A stretch of 64,000 bases of DNA, taken from Parus major (Eukaryota > Chordata > Aves > Passeriformes > Paridae). The DNA is taken from positions 7,653,321 through 7,717,320 of the forward strand of contig NC_031770.1 of NCBI RefSeq assembly GCF_001522545.3, given 5' to 3'. This document shows positions 51,901-61,620 of the stretch, one piece after another. Numbering within the stretch: the stretch's first letter is position 1; each line of letters begins with the position of its first letter. The notes beneath the pieces were generated by a model. That model was not told where the DNA came from, made no database searches, and was given only the letters and a program-made list of their open reading frames with translations. Both the position numbers and the translations under genes were made by a program.

Positions 51901-54900
51901 CTGGAGACAGAAATGCTAAAGTGTGCTTTCTGTCTTTTCTTAACATAAAACACGCATATCATTGATATGACAACGCTCCAGCAGAGCAGGCCCAGCCATT
52001 TGTAGCAAGGAAATAAAAAAATAATCTCTATTTAATCCACCTTTAATTGTTTCCCAGTACAGAAGATGAAGGATAGTCTGTGCAAAGTACAACTGGGGAA
52101 AGACATAACACTATGTTCTTCACCCAGAATAAGGCTAGCAGCAAGAGAGGATGAATCAGGATTATTCAGTTTTACAGACCTGGGTTGGAGACTTACAAAA
52201 GACTTCAGCCAACTTTTATCTTTCTCTGAGCTTTATATTATATGAAATGTTAGTTTTATTATTGCTTTTCCCATGGTATTAGTTTAAGAAAGTGTAGTTT
52301 GATATAAATGAGGGGGAGTTGTGGCTTCTCTTTTATTTGGAAACCTAATGGGAAGCTGAGGGTCTGTCCTGGGAAGAGCTGACCATATCCTTCAAGGGAC
52401 TTTGAGACACTCCAGGCTTCAAAACATGGACTCAATCAGCAATTTTTCATGGCATGATTATCACTACTGACTGTATTTTAATACAGTGTCTGTATTTTAG
52501 AAGCATGGGGACAAGGTACGCACACGCCGAGGCTCAGACACTTACACAAGGCTTAGGGAGGGGGAGGATGGAGAAGGGCACAATGACAAGAAATGCCTTG
52601 CTCTGACATTTTATCTTCCCACTGATTCCTCAAAGCAGCTCTCTGTAGTAAATGAAACCAAAGGACAAAAATGATGCACCTTTCCCCTGGCATTTTCCCA
52701 GACTTACTTTATTAAGGCGCTCCAGGGTTTCTTTTAGCCTCTGCTGATATTCACGTTCGTTTCTATACCTGCAAGTAGAGAAAAAGAGATAAAGTTCAGC
52801 AGTTCATCCCTCTGCAAACTGCATTTTCATCTGCTCTGCCATGCACAAGATGTGCTTCACGCTAAAGGAGAACAGGAATCTTGAAAGGGCCCAAAAGATT
52901 TATTCATGCATTAGCATTAATTATTTTTTTGGCCCCAGATGCTGAGAGTCATTTCAGAATTGCCTAAATTCTTGTCTCCAGCTTATGTAACAGAATACAA
53001 TGAAATGCCACACATTTTCTATCAATGTTTTACAGAATGGCCAAGAACAGGTGACCTACAATAAAAGCATATTCCATTGGTGTTGGACTACAGTGGCAGG
53101 CACCCAGCAGTGGTTACTCTGTGAGGATTTGCTACACTGGCACATGAACATTTAATTACATTGTTCTTGGTTATCTGTTATGCCTGCTGCTGTTCAGTAA
53201 GCACTTTAATGACAGGCACATCAAACACAAAGATTGTGATTTCACAAATCGACTGTGCAGGAGCGACGCCGCGTTAGGAAGCTTAGATGGGTCCAGCTTT
53301 GTGTCCCCTCTAATGGTAACTTGTATTTTAGCTTGGTCACAACAACAGGAGCCTTAGTGAGAGCTGCATTTCACCAGCTATCCTTATGCTTTTATAAAAT
53401 GTCCACAAGTTCATAATGGGCATGTTCCAGGTGCTGAGATGGATGTATGATGTGTTTATCTTTGATTTGAGGAAACTGCATGTATTCTTTAAGAATTAGG
53501 GCTCTGCATTTGTATGTAAATAGAATTATCTTCTAGAAAATCCTTTTAGCCACAGAGTACAAAACTTAATTGTTGATTATTGTAATTAATTCCCTTCCTT
53601 AAGTAAACCTCACATGAAATGTTTAACAGTAGATGTGGTTTAATGAGACTCCATTAAAAAACAAACAAAGAAACAAACAAAAAGCCCCTGAAAAACAACC
53701 AGCCAGAAGCAACTGCGTAATACAAGGCAACAAAACTTTGCCATCAGTACTGAACAAGTGGCTTATCAAACTCCAACAGCTGCAGAAATACAGTCTTAAC
53801 CCTTTGAATTTAACCCTTTACTTTCCCTAAAAAAATAGAGGTACAGAGATATAAAAAAGCTATCATTGTCTTACTTTCTACAAGAAGCACTCTGGTGGGT
53901 GACAAGCCGGCTCTGGTGGAAAGGGACTGTCATTTGCAGTAAAAGCAATGGACACTAACATAAGCCAAAATTCAGAACTGAACATGAGTCTGTCTTCTGA
54001 AATCATTGATCCAGCCCAGATGTGCTGGTGACATCAAAGGGATTTGCTCCAGTCAGCAGGGAACTTGGCAGCTCCTGGACTGAACACATCAAGGATCAAG
54101 TTACAATGATCATGTCAACCTCAGTTCTTCCTTTTCATCTCCTGAAGGACAAACAACCCAATATTATTCTCATGTCTTCCAACACATCCTGGAAAGCTGA
54201 GTGGATGATGTCACTCAAAAACTGACCAGGACCACAAAGGAAGAACTTGGCAGAGCAAGGAAATGGATTTAACCTGGTCTCTGATTTTATAACTTCTTCT
54301 GAAATCCCATAATATTAGCAGGGTTGGTCACTGCTCTGTTTTCAATTCTTACATGAGAAGCAAAGAACCAAATTAAAATGGCAAGGTTTTATTTCATTAT
54401 CACTCTAACAAATTGCTGAAGAGACTAAAACAATGTCCTTTTTTGCCATACAGTACTAACACAAGTTTCACTTCCAAGAATACAGTATTTTTCAGCTTCA
54501 AAAGTGATACTGCCTTTGTTTCAGCTGTTTTACCAAGTAGCTAACCTCCAAACAGTTTTCTATCTATTTAAATTTATTTTGTGTGCAGCTGGCAGTAAAC
54601 ACTTCCTTAACTTGGGTAGTTTCTGACAGCTGAGCAAGAATGAAGCAAATTGTGGCATCCTGTGAAAATCAAACACACAGTTACAATAAAAGCCATCTAT
54701 GGATTCAGTGTGCAAACCTCAGCCCTAATGTAATTCAGACCTCTCTCAGTGCTGGATCCTCACTCAAAATAGCTTTCAATGACTAAAATACTCAGCTACA
54801 CTTTCCTTCATTCTCAAATAACCCAAATATGTGCTGTGCCACACAGCCGTAAATCCACCTGGCAGCTTGAGACAGTTAGTACTGTGTGATTATTCTTTGA

Positions 54901-57900
54901 AGGAGAATTTCTTTCAAGTGATGTTCAATCTTCCCCAGAAGATCAGTGCAAAAGTGCTATGAACCCCTTTGAAATGCTTCAGAGACCTCAGGATGCCCCT
55001 GTGCCTGCTGAAATGTATCTGTAAGTGCAATGGCTGACAAGTCGCAGCCCCGTTATGCTACAAGGTTGATTTTGATGTTTGGTAATTAGATAGACATGTC
55101 CAAAAATTGTTTTATTAGATGGTTGCTGGTCAGACTTTCCTGGAGCTTAAGAGCCATGAAGCTATTTTGTTTCATTAAAAAAAACAACAACAAAAAAAAA
55201 ACAACAGAACACCAACTTTCTCACCTAGTCAGGTAGCTTTAGGTCAGCTACAAATGTTTTTGGAGTGTTGTAAGAAAAGGGATGTTAACAGGTTTAGGGC
55301 TTTTTTTGCATAAGGGAAAGGAAATGGAGGGAATGGAGCTGCCAGCCTCAAAGAAAGCAGATCAGAGGATTAAGGATTTCCATCACCTCATTTTGTTTTT
55401 GACCTTGCCTCTGCTGCAGTTCAAGGGCTCGCTGCCCTCCAAAGAGGAGACGGTAACAATCCATCCCAGCAAAGCACAATGGCCAGATGCTCCATTTGGT
55501 GTCAAACCTGAGCCTTTTATCTGCAGAAAAATGGTGCCTCTCTGTTGAATCCTACTGAACTCTTGCTCCTCTTGGCTACTGCCTTTGTCATGTTCCCTTT
55601 CCCTGATGCACTTCACTGACCTTCTCTCAACAGACAGTAGCACTTTGGGTGCCAAGGACAGCACAGACTATGAAACAGAGCTCCTACAAGGATGATGGGC
55701 AGGCCACTAATAGTTGTCATTCAGCATCATACCCTGAGTGCTCAGATGAGCCCAAGAGGGCTGTGCTCTGCTGATTTATGAACAGATTCCACCTGTATTA
55801 TCAAGAAGCCACTGCTGAGCAGCTGACAGCCACAAGACAAGGTCCTGGCAGTTTGTGGAGAGTGTGGAGGGCAGGCAAATGCTCCTCACCTCAGCTGCAG
55901 CAGGATAAAGTCTTTCCTATCCCCAGAGAAGCAGCAGCAGTGCTGAGACAATCCCTGCAGACAGGGCTGGAAGGCAGCTTTGCCAGTGGAGTCCCCATAT
56001 CCCCATAGTGATCGTGTTTCCCCACTTCCTTTTGTTTTCTCACACATGTTGGGTGTTAGATCAGCAGAGTATCACCGTGCAGCTCATCTTGGGGAGAGCT
56101 GTGCCAATTACTGTGTCCAACAACTTCCAGGGAATCATATTGCATGTTCAAAATCCACTGTATTAAAAGTTCACATTTTTTTTAATGAAACAATTGATTA
56201 GCAATTTTAATTTCTGAAGTCAAGCCCACTGAAATCTGGATTCCAGCATCTTTCCCAATATCATGGAGAGGGAAATACAGTCCTTTCCCACAGCCAGAGG
56301 CAATGTTGCTATAACAGTGTTGGTCAATAAAAGTAGCATAATTAATTTTTTTATGAGATGCATCCAAACTATTCCCAGCATTGATTTTTTTATTTTTTTA
56401 TTTTTTTTTTGCAACTTCAAGATAAAGAATTCTCCCCTGGTACAGAGTCTGAACTGTTAATGTTAATGAGAAAAGCTATGAATGTGACCATAGAGGATTT
56501 AAAATGAATTTTAATGTAAGTTCTATTTTTTTATGGTATATGAACATTTAATTGTACAGATCTGTACTCTTAGGCCCTACTCTATATAAATCCAAATTTT
56601 AAAGGCCTACTTATATAAATGTAGCTTAAGAGGTTTACTTAGCTATAAGTCTGTTTCTCCAGTTGTGAAGGTGAGTGAAAGAATGGGTTCTAAGGGTCAA
56701 AATTCTTTGCCTTCCTGAAGGACACAGACATTTGTCAATTAATTGATTCACAATGCTCCCCTCCAAGAGATTTTTTCAATCCTAGTGCACCAAAAGCTTT
56801 ATGGTTCAAGATGAAGCAGGAAACCCACAGTGCCTGTTGCCAACAGAATGCAGACTCAGGGAGGAGAGTAAGTCTTCAGCACTGGAATGGTTCTGGTTTC
56901 AGCAGCCCCTAATAGGGCACAGAAGATTATTCCTCCCATATTTTGTTTGGGGAGCTTTATTTATAACTTTCAGGAGCTGAAATCAGAGCCAACAGGAGGG
57001 CAGAGTACAAGTTACCAGGGCACTGGCCTTGTTTTAAAACCTGCAGCTTAAAACCTGCAGCTTAAAACCAGACCAAGATTTTCAGACACTGAAGAAATTT
57101 TCACGTCTGTCTTCTAGTCAAATTTAGCAGCTCCCAAGAAAAAAAACCCAACAAAATTCACTTCTTGATATAAACCAACTGGTGCAATTTGGTTAAAAAG
57201 CAGCCACTGCCCTTCCATTGTCATGGCCCTGTGTATCTTTAATTTTTAAATTGCAATTTTTGGCTTGGATATAGCCAAAAATTCCTTCTTATATTTGTTT
57301 ACAGCTGCTGAGTGAGCATCCCAGGATTGTACAACAAAGTACCATCCCTTTTTTTCTAGGAAGCCACTGACTAGCCCTTTAGCATCTTTCTTTCCTTTTC
57401 TGAGTGTTGTCTCCTCCTCTGGATTTTTCAATGTCCTGTATCACCCCCTGCCTATTTGCAGTTTGCATAAAGCAGCTCTAATAAAAGAAATTATTTTGTG
57501 TCACATTACCAATCCTGTACTTGCACAGAGGTATCCTGTATTCACACAGATTTTTAACTAATATGCAGCTAGAAAATTAAGTACTGAGTTTAGTCAAATA
57601 CTCATGGGCACTGTGTAATTAAAACACGTGAGCAAGCTCCAGAGTCAAGTTCAGAGTTAAATTACAGCATTGACTCATAATTGAATTTCCTGCTCATAAA
57701 TATTGGAATACAATCCTGCCTAATCAGGTGGTTATTACCCAGCCTGAGTCAGAACACTGTGGACATCTGACCACTGGCAGCAATAAGCCTCAGCGCACCT
57801 GGATGGGCTGCTCTCTCCTGTCAGATGAGAAAGAGAGACCAGGGCTTGGCATTTCTACAGGTGTGCTGTAGCTCACAGCCCCACGTGGCTGCTCATTTGG

Positions 57901-59118
57901 CAGCGTGCAAATTCTCACGGGTGAAGTAACCAGAGAGATGTTTGGGGGGTAAAAAAAATCCCTGACCAATAAGAAACAGGAAGATTAGATCCTTTTGTCC
58001 TGTGAGCAGCCCTTTTCTGAGCAATGTTTACCAACTCTTGTGTAATTAAGCTGTGTGACCAAACTTGCCTGTTGCTGGAGGGAAGGAACTCATCTCTATC
58101 AGCATCTGAGGCTCCTGTATTTTGATTTATGGTGCCACAGATGCTAAAGAGGTGAAGTTAGGGGAAGCCTGATCTTACTGTTTTAGTGGCATGAGATGGA
58201 AATACAGAATGCAAGGAAGAAGAGGAGGGCAAATTTCACACACCAGGAAAAAACATATCTTCTTTCTTTTCATGTCACATCACAGATGTGGCTGGCACAG
58301 ACTGGTCCTTCATAGTGGCTGCGAGAGCTTCTCAGAGCATCCTGCACATGTCAGGAGATGTTTGGCATGGTGTAACTCTGGGCTGCTCAGACACAAGGCT
58401 TGCTTTGAGACACCTGGTAGTCAAATGGGTTTCTTCCCCTTTGCAGCTCAGAGCACAGCTCTCCTAAGGCTAATGAACAACAGCAGCCAGCGTGTGCCAG
58501 GGCTGCTGCCGTGGAACGGGGAGGGCATTTTCCCATCTGGGAGCAGCGACACCGCAAAAGGCAGAGCTGCAGCTCCCTAAATCCTGATACCTTACTTTTC
58601 TCCATGGGGCCCCTCCTGACAAGCCTGATACACCTGGAGAGGCATCACCCAGGCACATGCAGGAGCTGGTGACACCAAACCCATCCTCATTACAGAGACT
58701 CCCTGTGGAAACGACACCACCCATCTTCCACGGATGGTAAACCTTACTTGTTGCGGTACTCGTCGAGCATGCGCTGGGCGTCCTTCTCCTCCCGCTCCAG
58801 CTTGGCTCTGTCAGAAGCCAGCTCCCGCATCCGCTGGCGGTTGAACTCGATCTGCCCAGCGAAGGCCTCGTCCAGGCCCACCAGCTCATCCATGCGCTGG
58901 AAGGTCTCCAGCTGCTTGCGCAGGATGCTGTTGCGCTGCTCCAGCACACGGGCCCGGTTGATGTAGCTGGCGAAGCGCTCGTTGAGCTCCTGCAGGTTCT
59001 CCAAGCCCCGGGCTTGGGCCAAGCTGTCGAATTCCGGGGAGCCTCGCAGCTCATCGTAGGCATCCGAGCGCTCGTACTTCTCCTTGCGTACCTCGCGCAG
59101 GAAGCTGCTCCTGTACAT
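41956..59118 (-). CDS. BFSP1: BFSP1, filensin / beaded filament structural protein 1 (complete, 660 aa)
   Basis: Lens-fibre-specific intermediate-filament protein that co-assembles with CP49/phakinin (BFSP2) into beaded filaments under the plasma membrane. Eight exons on the minus strand join in frame: 59118-58748, 52768-52708, 49730-49635, 48852-48760, 48078-47971, 45803-45583, 44285-44200 and 42902-41956. They total 1983 nt, 660 residues plus TAA; I recall about 657 for chicken and 665 for human. Head 1-44; rod from the helix-initiation motif [19 protein letters not shown] (45-63) to a helix-termination-like [13 protein letters not shown] (306-318). The rod, about 275 residues, is shorter than the roughly 310 of most cytoplasmic IF proteins, as known for filensin. 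The tail (319-660) is Glu/Pro-rich. The conserved end [10 protein letters not shown]...[14 protein letters not shown] matches mammalian filensin. One intron uses a GC donor. Start: GAAGCCATGT, good purine at -3, aligned with MYR of other filensins. Confidence 0.97.
42903..44199 (-). other. BFSP1: BFSP1 intron 7 (1297 bp)
   Basis: Donor gtaaag, acceptor tttctttag. No repeat is recognised. Confidence 0.88.
44200..44285 (-). CDS. BFSP1: BFSP1 exon 7 (rod-tail junction, residues 317-346)
   Basis: 86 nt, acceptor tctccacag and donor gtaaag on the minus strand; phase 2 to 1. It encodes Arg317 completion, then [20 protein letters not shown] and QPQASRGR plus the first base of Asp346. Human reads [20 protein letters not shown] here, so the exon is homologous but fast-evolving. 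The phases fit exons 6 and 8 exactly. Confidence 0.93.
44286..45582 (-). other. BFSP1: BFSP1 intron 6 (1297 bp)
   Basis: Donor gtaagg, acceptor tctccacag. Same length as intron 7 by chance; the sequences are not obviously related. No feature is recognised. Confidence 0.88.
45583..45803 (-). CDS. BFSP1: BFSP1 exon 6 (end of rod, residues 244-317)
   Basis: 221 nt, acceptor atttaccag and donor gtaagg on the minus strand; phase 0 to 2. It encodes [20 protein letters not shown] then [20 protein letters not shown] up to [11 protein letters not shown] plus two bases of Arg317. [13 protein letters not shown] is a filensin signature shared with human. The helix-termination region closes the rod. Confidence 0.96.
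45804..47970 (-). other. BFSP1: BFSP1 intron 5 (2167 bp)
   Basis: Donor gtattg, acceptor atttaccag. It contains an imperfect AATG tetranucleotide repeat at 46631-46701. Confidence 0.88.
46631..46701. repeat. (AATG)n tetranucleotide repeat
   Basis: Imperfect run of aatg units, interrupted twice by gatc-type variants (atgatcaatg), in BFSP1 intron 5. Confidence 0.9.
47971..48078 (-). CDS. BFSP1: BFSP1 exon 5 (residues 208-243)
   Basis: 108 nt, 36 codons, phase 0, acceptor tcttccaaccag and a weak-looking donor gtattg on the minus strand. It encodes [20 protein letters not shown] then [16 protein letters not shown]. Human has EKLLTEREVAALRSQLEE...LQAQ. Reading into the next intron hits TAA within three codons, so intron retention would truncate the protein. 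Confidence 0.95.
48079..48759 (-). other. BFSP1: BFSP1 intron 4 (681 bp, GC-AG type)
   Basis: Begins GCAAGT (48759-48754 on the minus strand) and ends CCAACCAG. Apart from the C at +2, the donor AG|GCAAGT fits the strict consensus that GC-AG introns usually show. No repeat is seen. Confidence 0.85.
48760..48852 (-). CDS. BFSP1: BFSP1 exon 4 (residues 177-207, GC donor)
   Basis: 93 nt, 31 codons, phase 0, acceptor tcatcacag on the minus strand. It encodes [20 protein letters not shown] then [11 protein letters not shown]. The exon is followed by GAG|GCAAGT, a GC donor. Only this border keeps phase 0 into exon 5 and aligns GICE|EKL with human GMRE|EKL. Confidence 0.92.
48853..49634 (-). other. 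BFSP1: BFSP1 intron 3 (782 bp)
   Basis: Donor gtaact, acceptor tcatcacag. Nothing else is recognised. Confidence 0.88.
49635..49730 (-). CDS. BFSP1: BFSP1 exon 3 (residues 145-176)
   Basis: 96 nt, 32 codons, phase 0 at both ends, acceptor gcattgcag and donor gtaact on the minus strand. It encodes [20 protein letters not shown] then [12 protein letters not shown]. This matches human [23 protein letters not shown]. Coiled-coil rod sequence. Confidence 0.96.
49731..52707 (-). other. BFSP1: BFSP1 intron 2 (2977 bp)
   Basis: Donor gtaagt, acceptor gcattgcag. It includes an AT-rich low-complexity tract at 50311-50377. The ORFs around 50.8-51.7 kb are chance ORFs. Confidence 0.88.
50311..50377. 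repeat. AT-rich low-complexity tract
   Basis: Almost entirely A/T with tatata and aaatata units, in BFSP1 intron 2. Confidence 0.85.
52708..52768 (-). CDS. BFSP1: BFSP1 exon 2 (residues 124-144)
   Basis: 61 nt between acceptor ctacttgcag and donor gtaagt on the minus strand; phase 2 to 0. It encodes completion of Lys124, then [20 protein letters not shown]. Human filensin has YENE...LLKEMLERLNK at the same place. Too short to be seen as an ORF; found by its splice borders and the LERLNK match. Confidence 0.94.
52769..58747 (-). other. BFSP1: BFSP1 intron 1 (5979 bp)
   Basis: Donor gtaagg, acceptor acttgcag. It contains an A-rich/CAA run at 55178-55209 and a 14-bp tandem duplication at 57034-57069. 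No exon or known element is seen. Confidence 0.88.
57034..57069. repeat. 14-bp tandem repeat, about 2.6 copies
   Basis: ttaaaacctgcagc is repeated twice exactly, followed by a partial third unit ttaaaacc, in BFSP1 intron 1. Confidence 0.85.
58748..59118 (-). CDS. BFSP1: BFSP1 exon 1 (head and coil 1, residues 1-124)
   Basis: 371 nt from ATG (59118-59116) to donor gtaagg (58747-58746); ends in phase 2 inside Lys124. It begins [16 protein letters not shown], like the MYR...RKEQYE start of mammalian filensin. It contains the IF helix-initiation motif and continues to [14 protein letters not shown]. The segment is clearly more GC/CpG-rich than the surrounding introns. Confidence 0.96.
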
Positions 59119-59302
59119 GGCTTCAGAGGGGCTGTGCAGTGCCGGGGTCCCCTCTTGTGTGCCTGCCTGTCTCTCCAGTTTGGATCTGAATTGTGTCTGG
59201 GGGGTCTGGGGAGGAAGAGCTGAACATAATCACACCCCCAGACGATTAGGGCTGGTCTCCAGGGTGGTTTGTGGCACTAAAGGCAGCATCTGCGGCGGTG
59301 AA

Positions 59303-59327
59303 CTAAATAAATCCCAATGGCCCCGCC
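59303..59327 (-). promoter_or_regulatory. BFSP1: candidate BFSP1 core promoter (GC box, inverted CCAAT, TATA-like)
   Basis: On the minus strand, 185-209 bp upstream of the ATG, GGCGGGG is followed by CCATTGGG (inverted CCAAT) and then TTTATTTAG (TATA-like) in tight order. A start site about 25-30 bp downstream would leave a 5' UTR of roughly 150-160 nt. This is pattern-based only. Confidence 0.45.
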
Positions 59328-59345
59328 TTGGAGCTGCCCATCCAG

Positions 59346-59354
59346 GCGTCAGCA
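59346..59354 (-). promoter_or_regulatory. BFSP1: candidate MAF recognition half-site upstream of BFSP1
   Basis: TGCTGACGC on the minus strand (GCGTCAGCA on +), about 20 bp upstream of the GC box, is a strong MARE half-site with a CRE-type GAC core. Large MAF factors, including avian L-Maf, drive many lens genes. The functional assignment is inference. Confidence 0.35.
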
Positions 59355-59399
59355 GTTCGGAGGAGCAGCGGGCACAGAAGGGCTAGGGGCTTTTCTTTT

Positions 59400-61149
59400 C
59401 CAGCATTGCAATTGTGTACAGCCAGGATAAAAGAGAGCAACGTCCAGCTTTCACCCGCTGGATTAAAGCATTATCCGTGGAAAACAAAACAAGTGCTTTG
59501 CAGTTTTGGAGGCTGAGCTCAAAGCCTTTCATGGCTGTGCTGGGGGGAAAGCTTTGTCCCACGGGGGTGTCCCCAGAGCTGTGCACAGAGGCCTTCTGCT
59601 GAGACAGGATTTTGGTGTGAGTGGATGGCAGGCCTTGATTTCTGTTATTTGAGTTTTGTGATCGTTTAGACTAAAGGGATAGTATATAAAAATAAATATT
59701 ACTCCAGCTTCATGGGCAAGATTTGGGCATTTGGTTCTCACTTCAGGCTTCATGTCAGGCCTTTCTGCAGGTTAATTCTACCTGGCATGAGAAGCACCCA
59801 AGCAGCAGAGGAGCTAAAACCCCAGGCTTAATAAAGGCTCTTTGGCAAGCCACTTTCTTTGGGGATAGCCAAAAGCCATGCCATCCCATGGTAGACTTTC
59901 CATATTATCCCATGGAGAGCCACCATTCTTCCTTTAATTCCATTGGAATGGAGTCTTGTGTGCTGCCATTCCCTGAGAGGCTTTAATTTCCCCTCAATGC
60001 ATCTCCTCTAGTATTTTTTTTTCCTGTCTTTCATTTTGAAAAATCCCATTTCTTGGACCAGTTCTTCCCTAATCTACTTGCCCAGAGAAAAAGCCCAACA
60101 CCCAGATACGCCAATTTTGAGATGTATGTTAATAATTCATATAAAAGTCAATTTCCCTTTTTAATGGTCATACCTTAAATGAGTATTTAAATCACACGTA
60201 TTTTGAAGCTCAACAGAGCTCAAGCCACTGCTGGCAAGTACAGAAGTGAAGAAAGCAGCTGGTGCTCAGGTGACTCTAAAGTTTGGGTTCTCTGCTACTA
60301 AATCTGAATCAAAGGGGGAAAATCATTAGACATTTCCTCTGTATTTCTTATTCTGCTTCAGATTATTTGGAAGTGCCATGAGGAAATATCAAATGATTTC
60401 TCACAAAATTAAATTAGGCTGTGCACACAGACTGTGCAGCTCCACAGTCTGCTTCCAAACTATATAAACAGCAAAACAGAGACAGATCTCTCAGAAATGT
60501 CTGGGATCTTTATGAACCAGTGAACGTGAAACCACTGGTCTCCATGCTGCACAAACATATTGGCATTTGCAGCTCTTTGGCTGGACCAGCCTGCTTACTC
60601 CAACAATGCAGCTGAGCTTTTAACAAAGTTAGTCTTCCAGAAGAGATCAGAAAGTAGATCCTGCTGGATTGTGGGCGGTGTATTTTCATGGCAAGAGTTT
60701 TTATGGCTTTAGACAGCCTTTCAGTAAAATAAAAGCCCATGGAAGTGCTATCCCATCTCTTTCTCGGTGGCTGGAAGAAGCACTGAGCCCAAGCTGACCT
60801 GAAGTCCTTAGGTAGTAAAAGGATAGGCTTTTCAGGGCCTCTCCATGTCCCTAAACTGAGTGGTCTGTCTGCAGAGGAACCTTTGCGGTCCCAGTTTTGT
60901 TATTGAAAATTATCCCATGCCTTCTACTGGGAAATCTGGGTTTGGTATAGCATGCTTTGCTGTTACATGCATGTCTCTAGGGTGAGATCTCTGCTTCCAA
61001 ACTTGGGCAGTTCCTGTTGTTGACTTGCTATAGATGCAGCTTTACCAGGGCCAAGACAAGTTTACACGACTCAGGCCCTGTGTTAGTGACTTTTTGAGAT
61101 GGAGGTGACTTGAGGAGTCAGCCTAGCCTCCAGACAGCTTGTGAACACA
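59400..61149. other. BFSP1 5' flank, no gene recognised
   Basis: Unique-looking AT-rich sequence upstream of BFSP1. No exon or repeat is identified. Confidence 0.6.
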
Positions 61150-61620
61150 CAAATCACAGAAATTATGGAATTGTTAAGTCTGGAAAAGACCTCTAAGAAC
61201 CCAGCACTGCCGTGTTCACCACTAAACCATGTTCCCAGGTGTCACATCCACAAATTATTGAACATTTCCAGGTATGGTGATTCCACCACTTCCCTGGGAA
61301 GCCTGTTCCAATGTTTGATAACCCTTCTGGAGAAATTTTTTTTCTTGATATCCAATCTAGCCCTCCCCTAGCACAACTTGATGACATTTCCTCTCATCCT
61401 TGTTACTCAGGAGAACAGCCACACCCCACCTCACTACAACCTCCTTTCATATTGTTGTAGAGAGAGATAAGGTTTTCCACAGGCCTCCTTTTCTGCAGGC
61501 TAAACACTCCTTGCTCCCTCAGGTCCTCCTCATCAGACCTGTGCTGCAGACCCTCCACGTCCTTGTTGTGAGCAAGGAGCCCAAAACTGAATACAAATGC
61601 AGCAAATCAGAGTAAGATAG
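61150..61620 (-). mobile_element. CR1-type LINE, 5'-truncated copy (about 470 bp)
   Basis: The + strand starts near cacagaaattatggaattg and continues with tggtgattccaccacttccc, gcctgttccaatg, cacaacttga, ccatttcctct-like and tcctttctgcaggctaaac sequence. These are the reverse complement of avian CR1 3' ends. The CR1 3' terminus is therefore at the left, on the minus strand. It is diverged and non-coding. Identification is from memory of the CR1 consensus. Confidence 0.85.

Noticed and set aside
58470..59063. 197-codon minus-strand ORF over BFSP1 exon 1
   Set aside because: It is a shifted frame of exon 1 with Ser/Trp/Thr-rich low-complexity translation; the filensin frame is the adjacent one.
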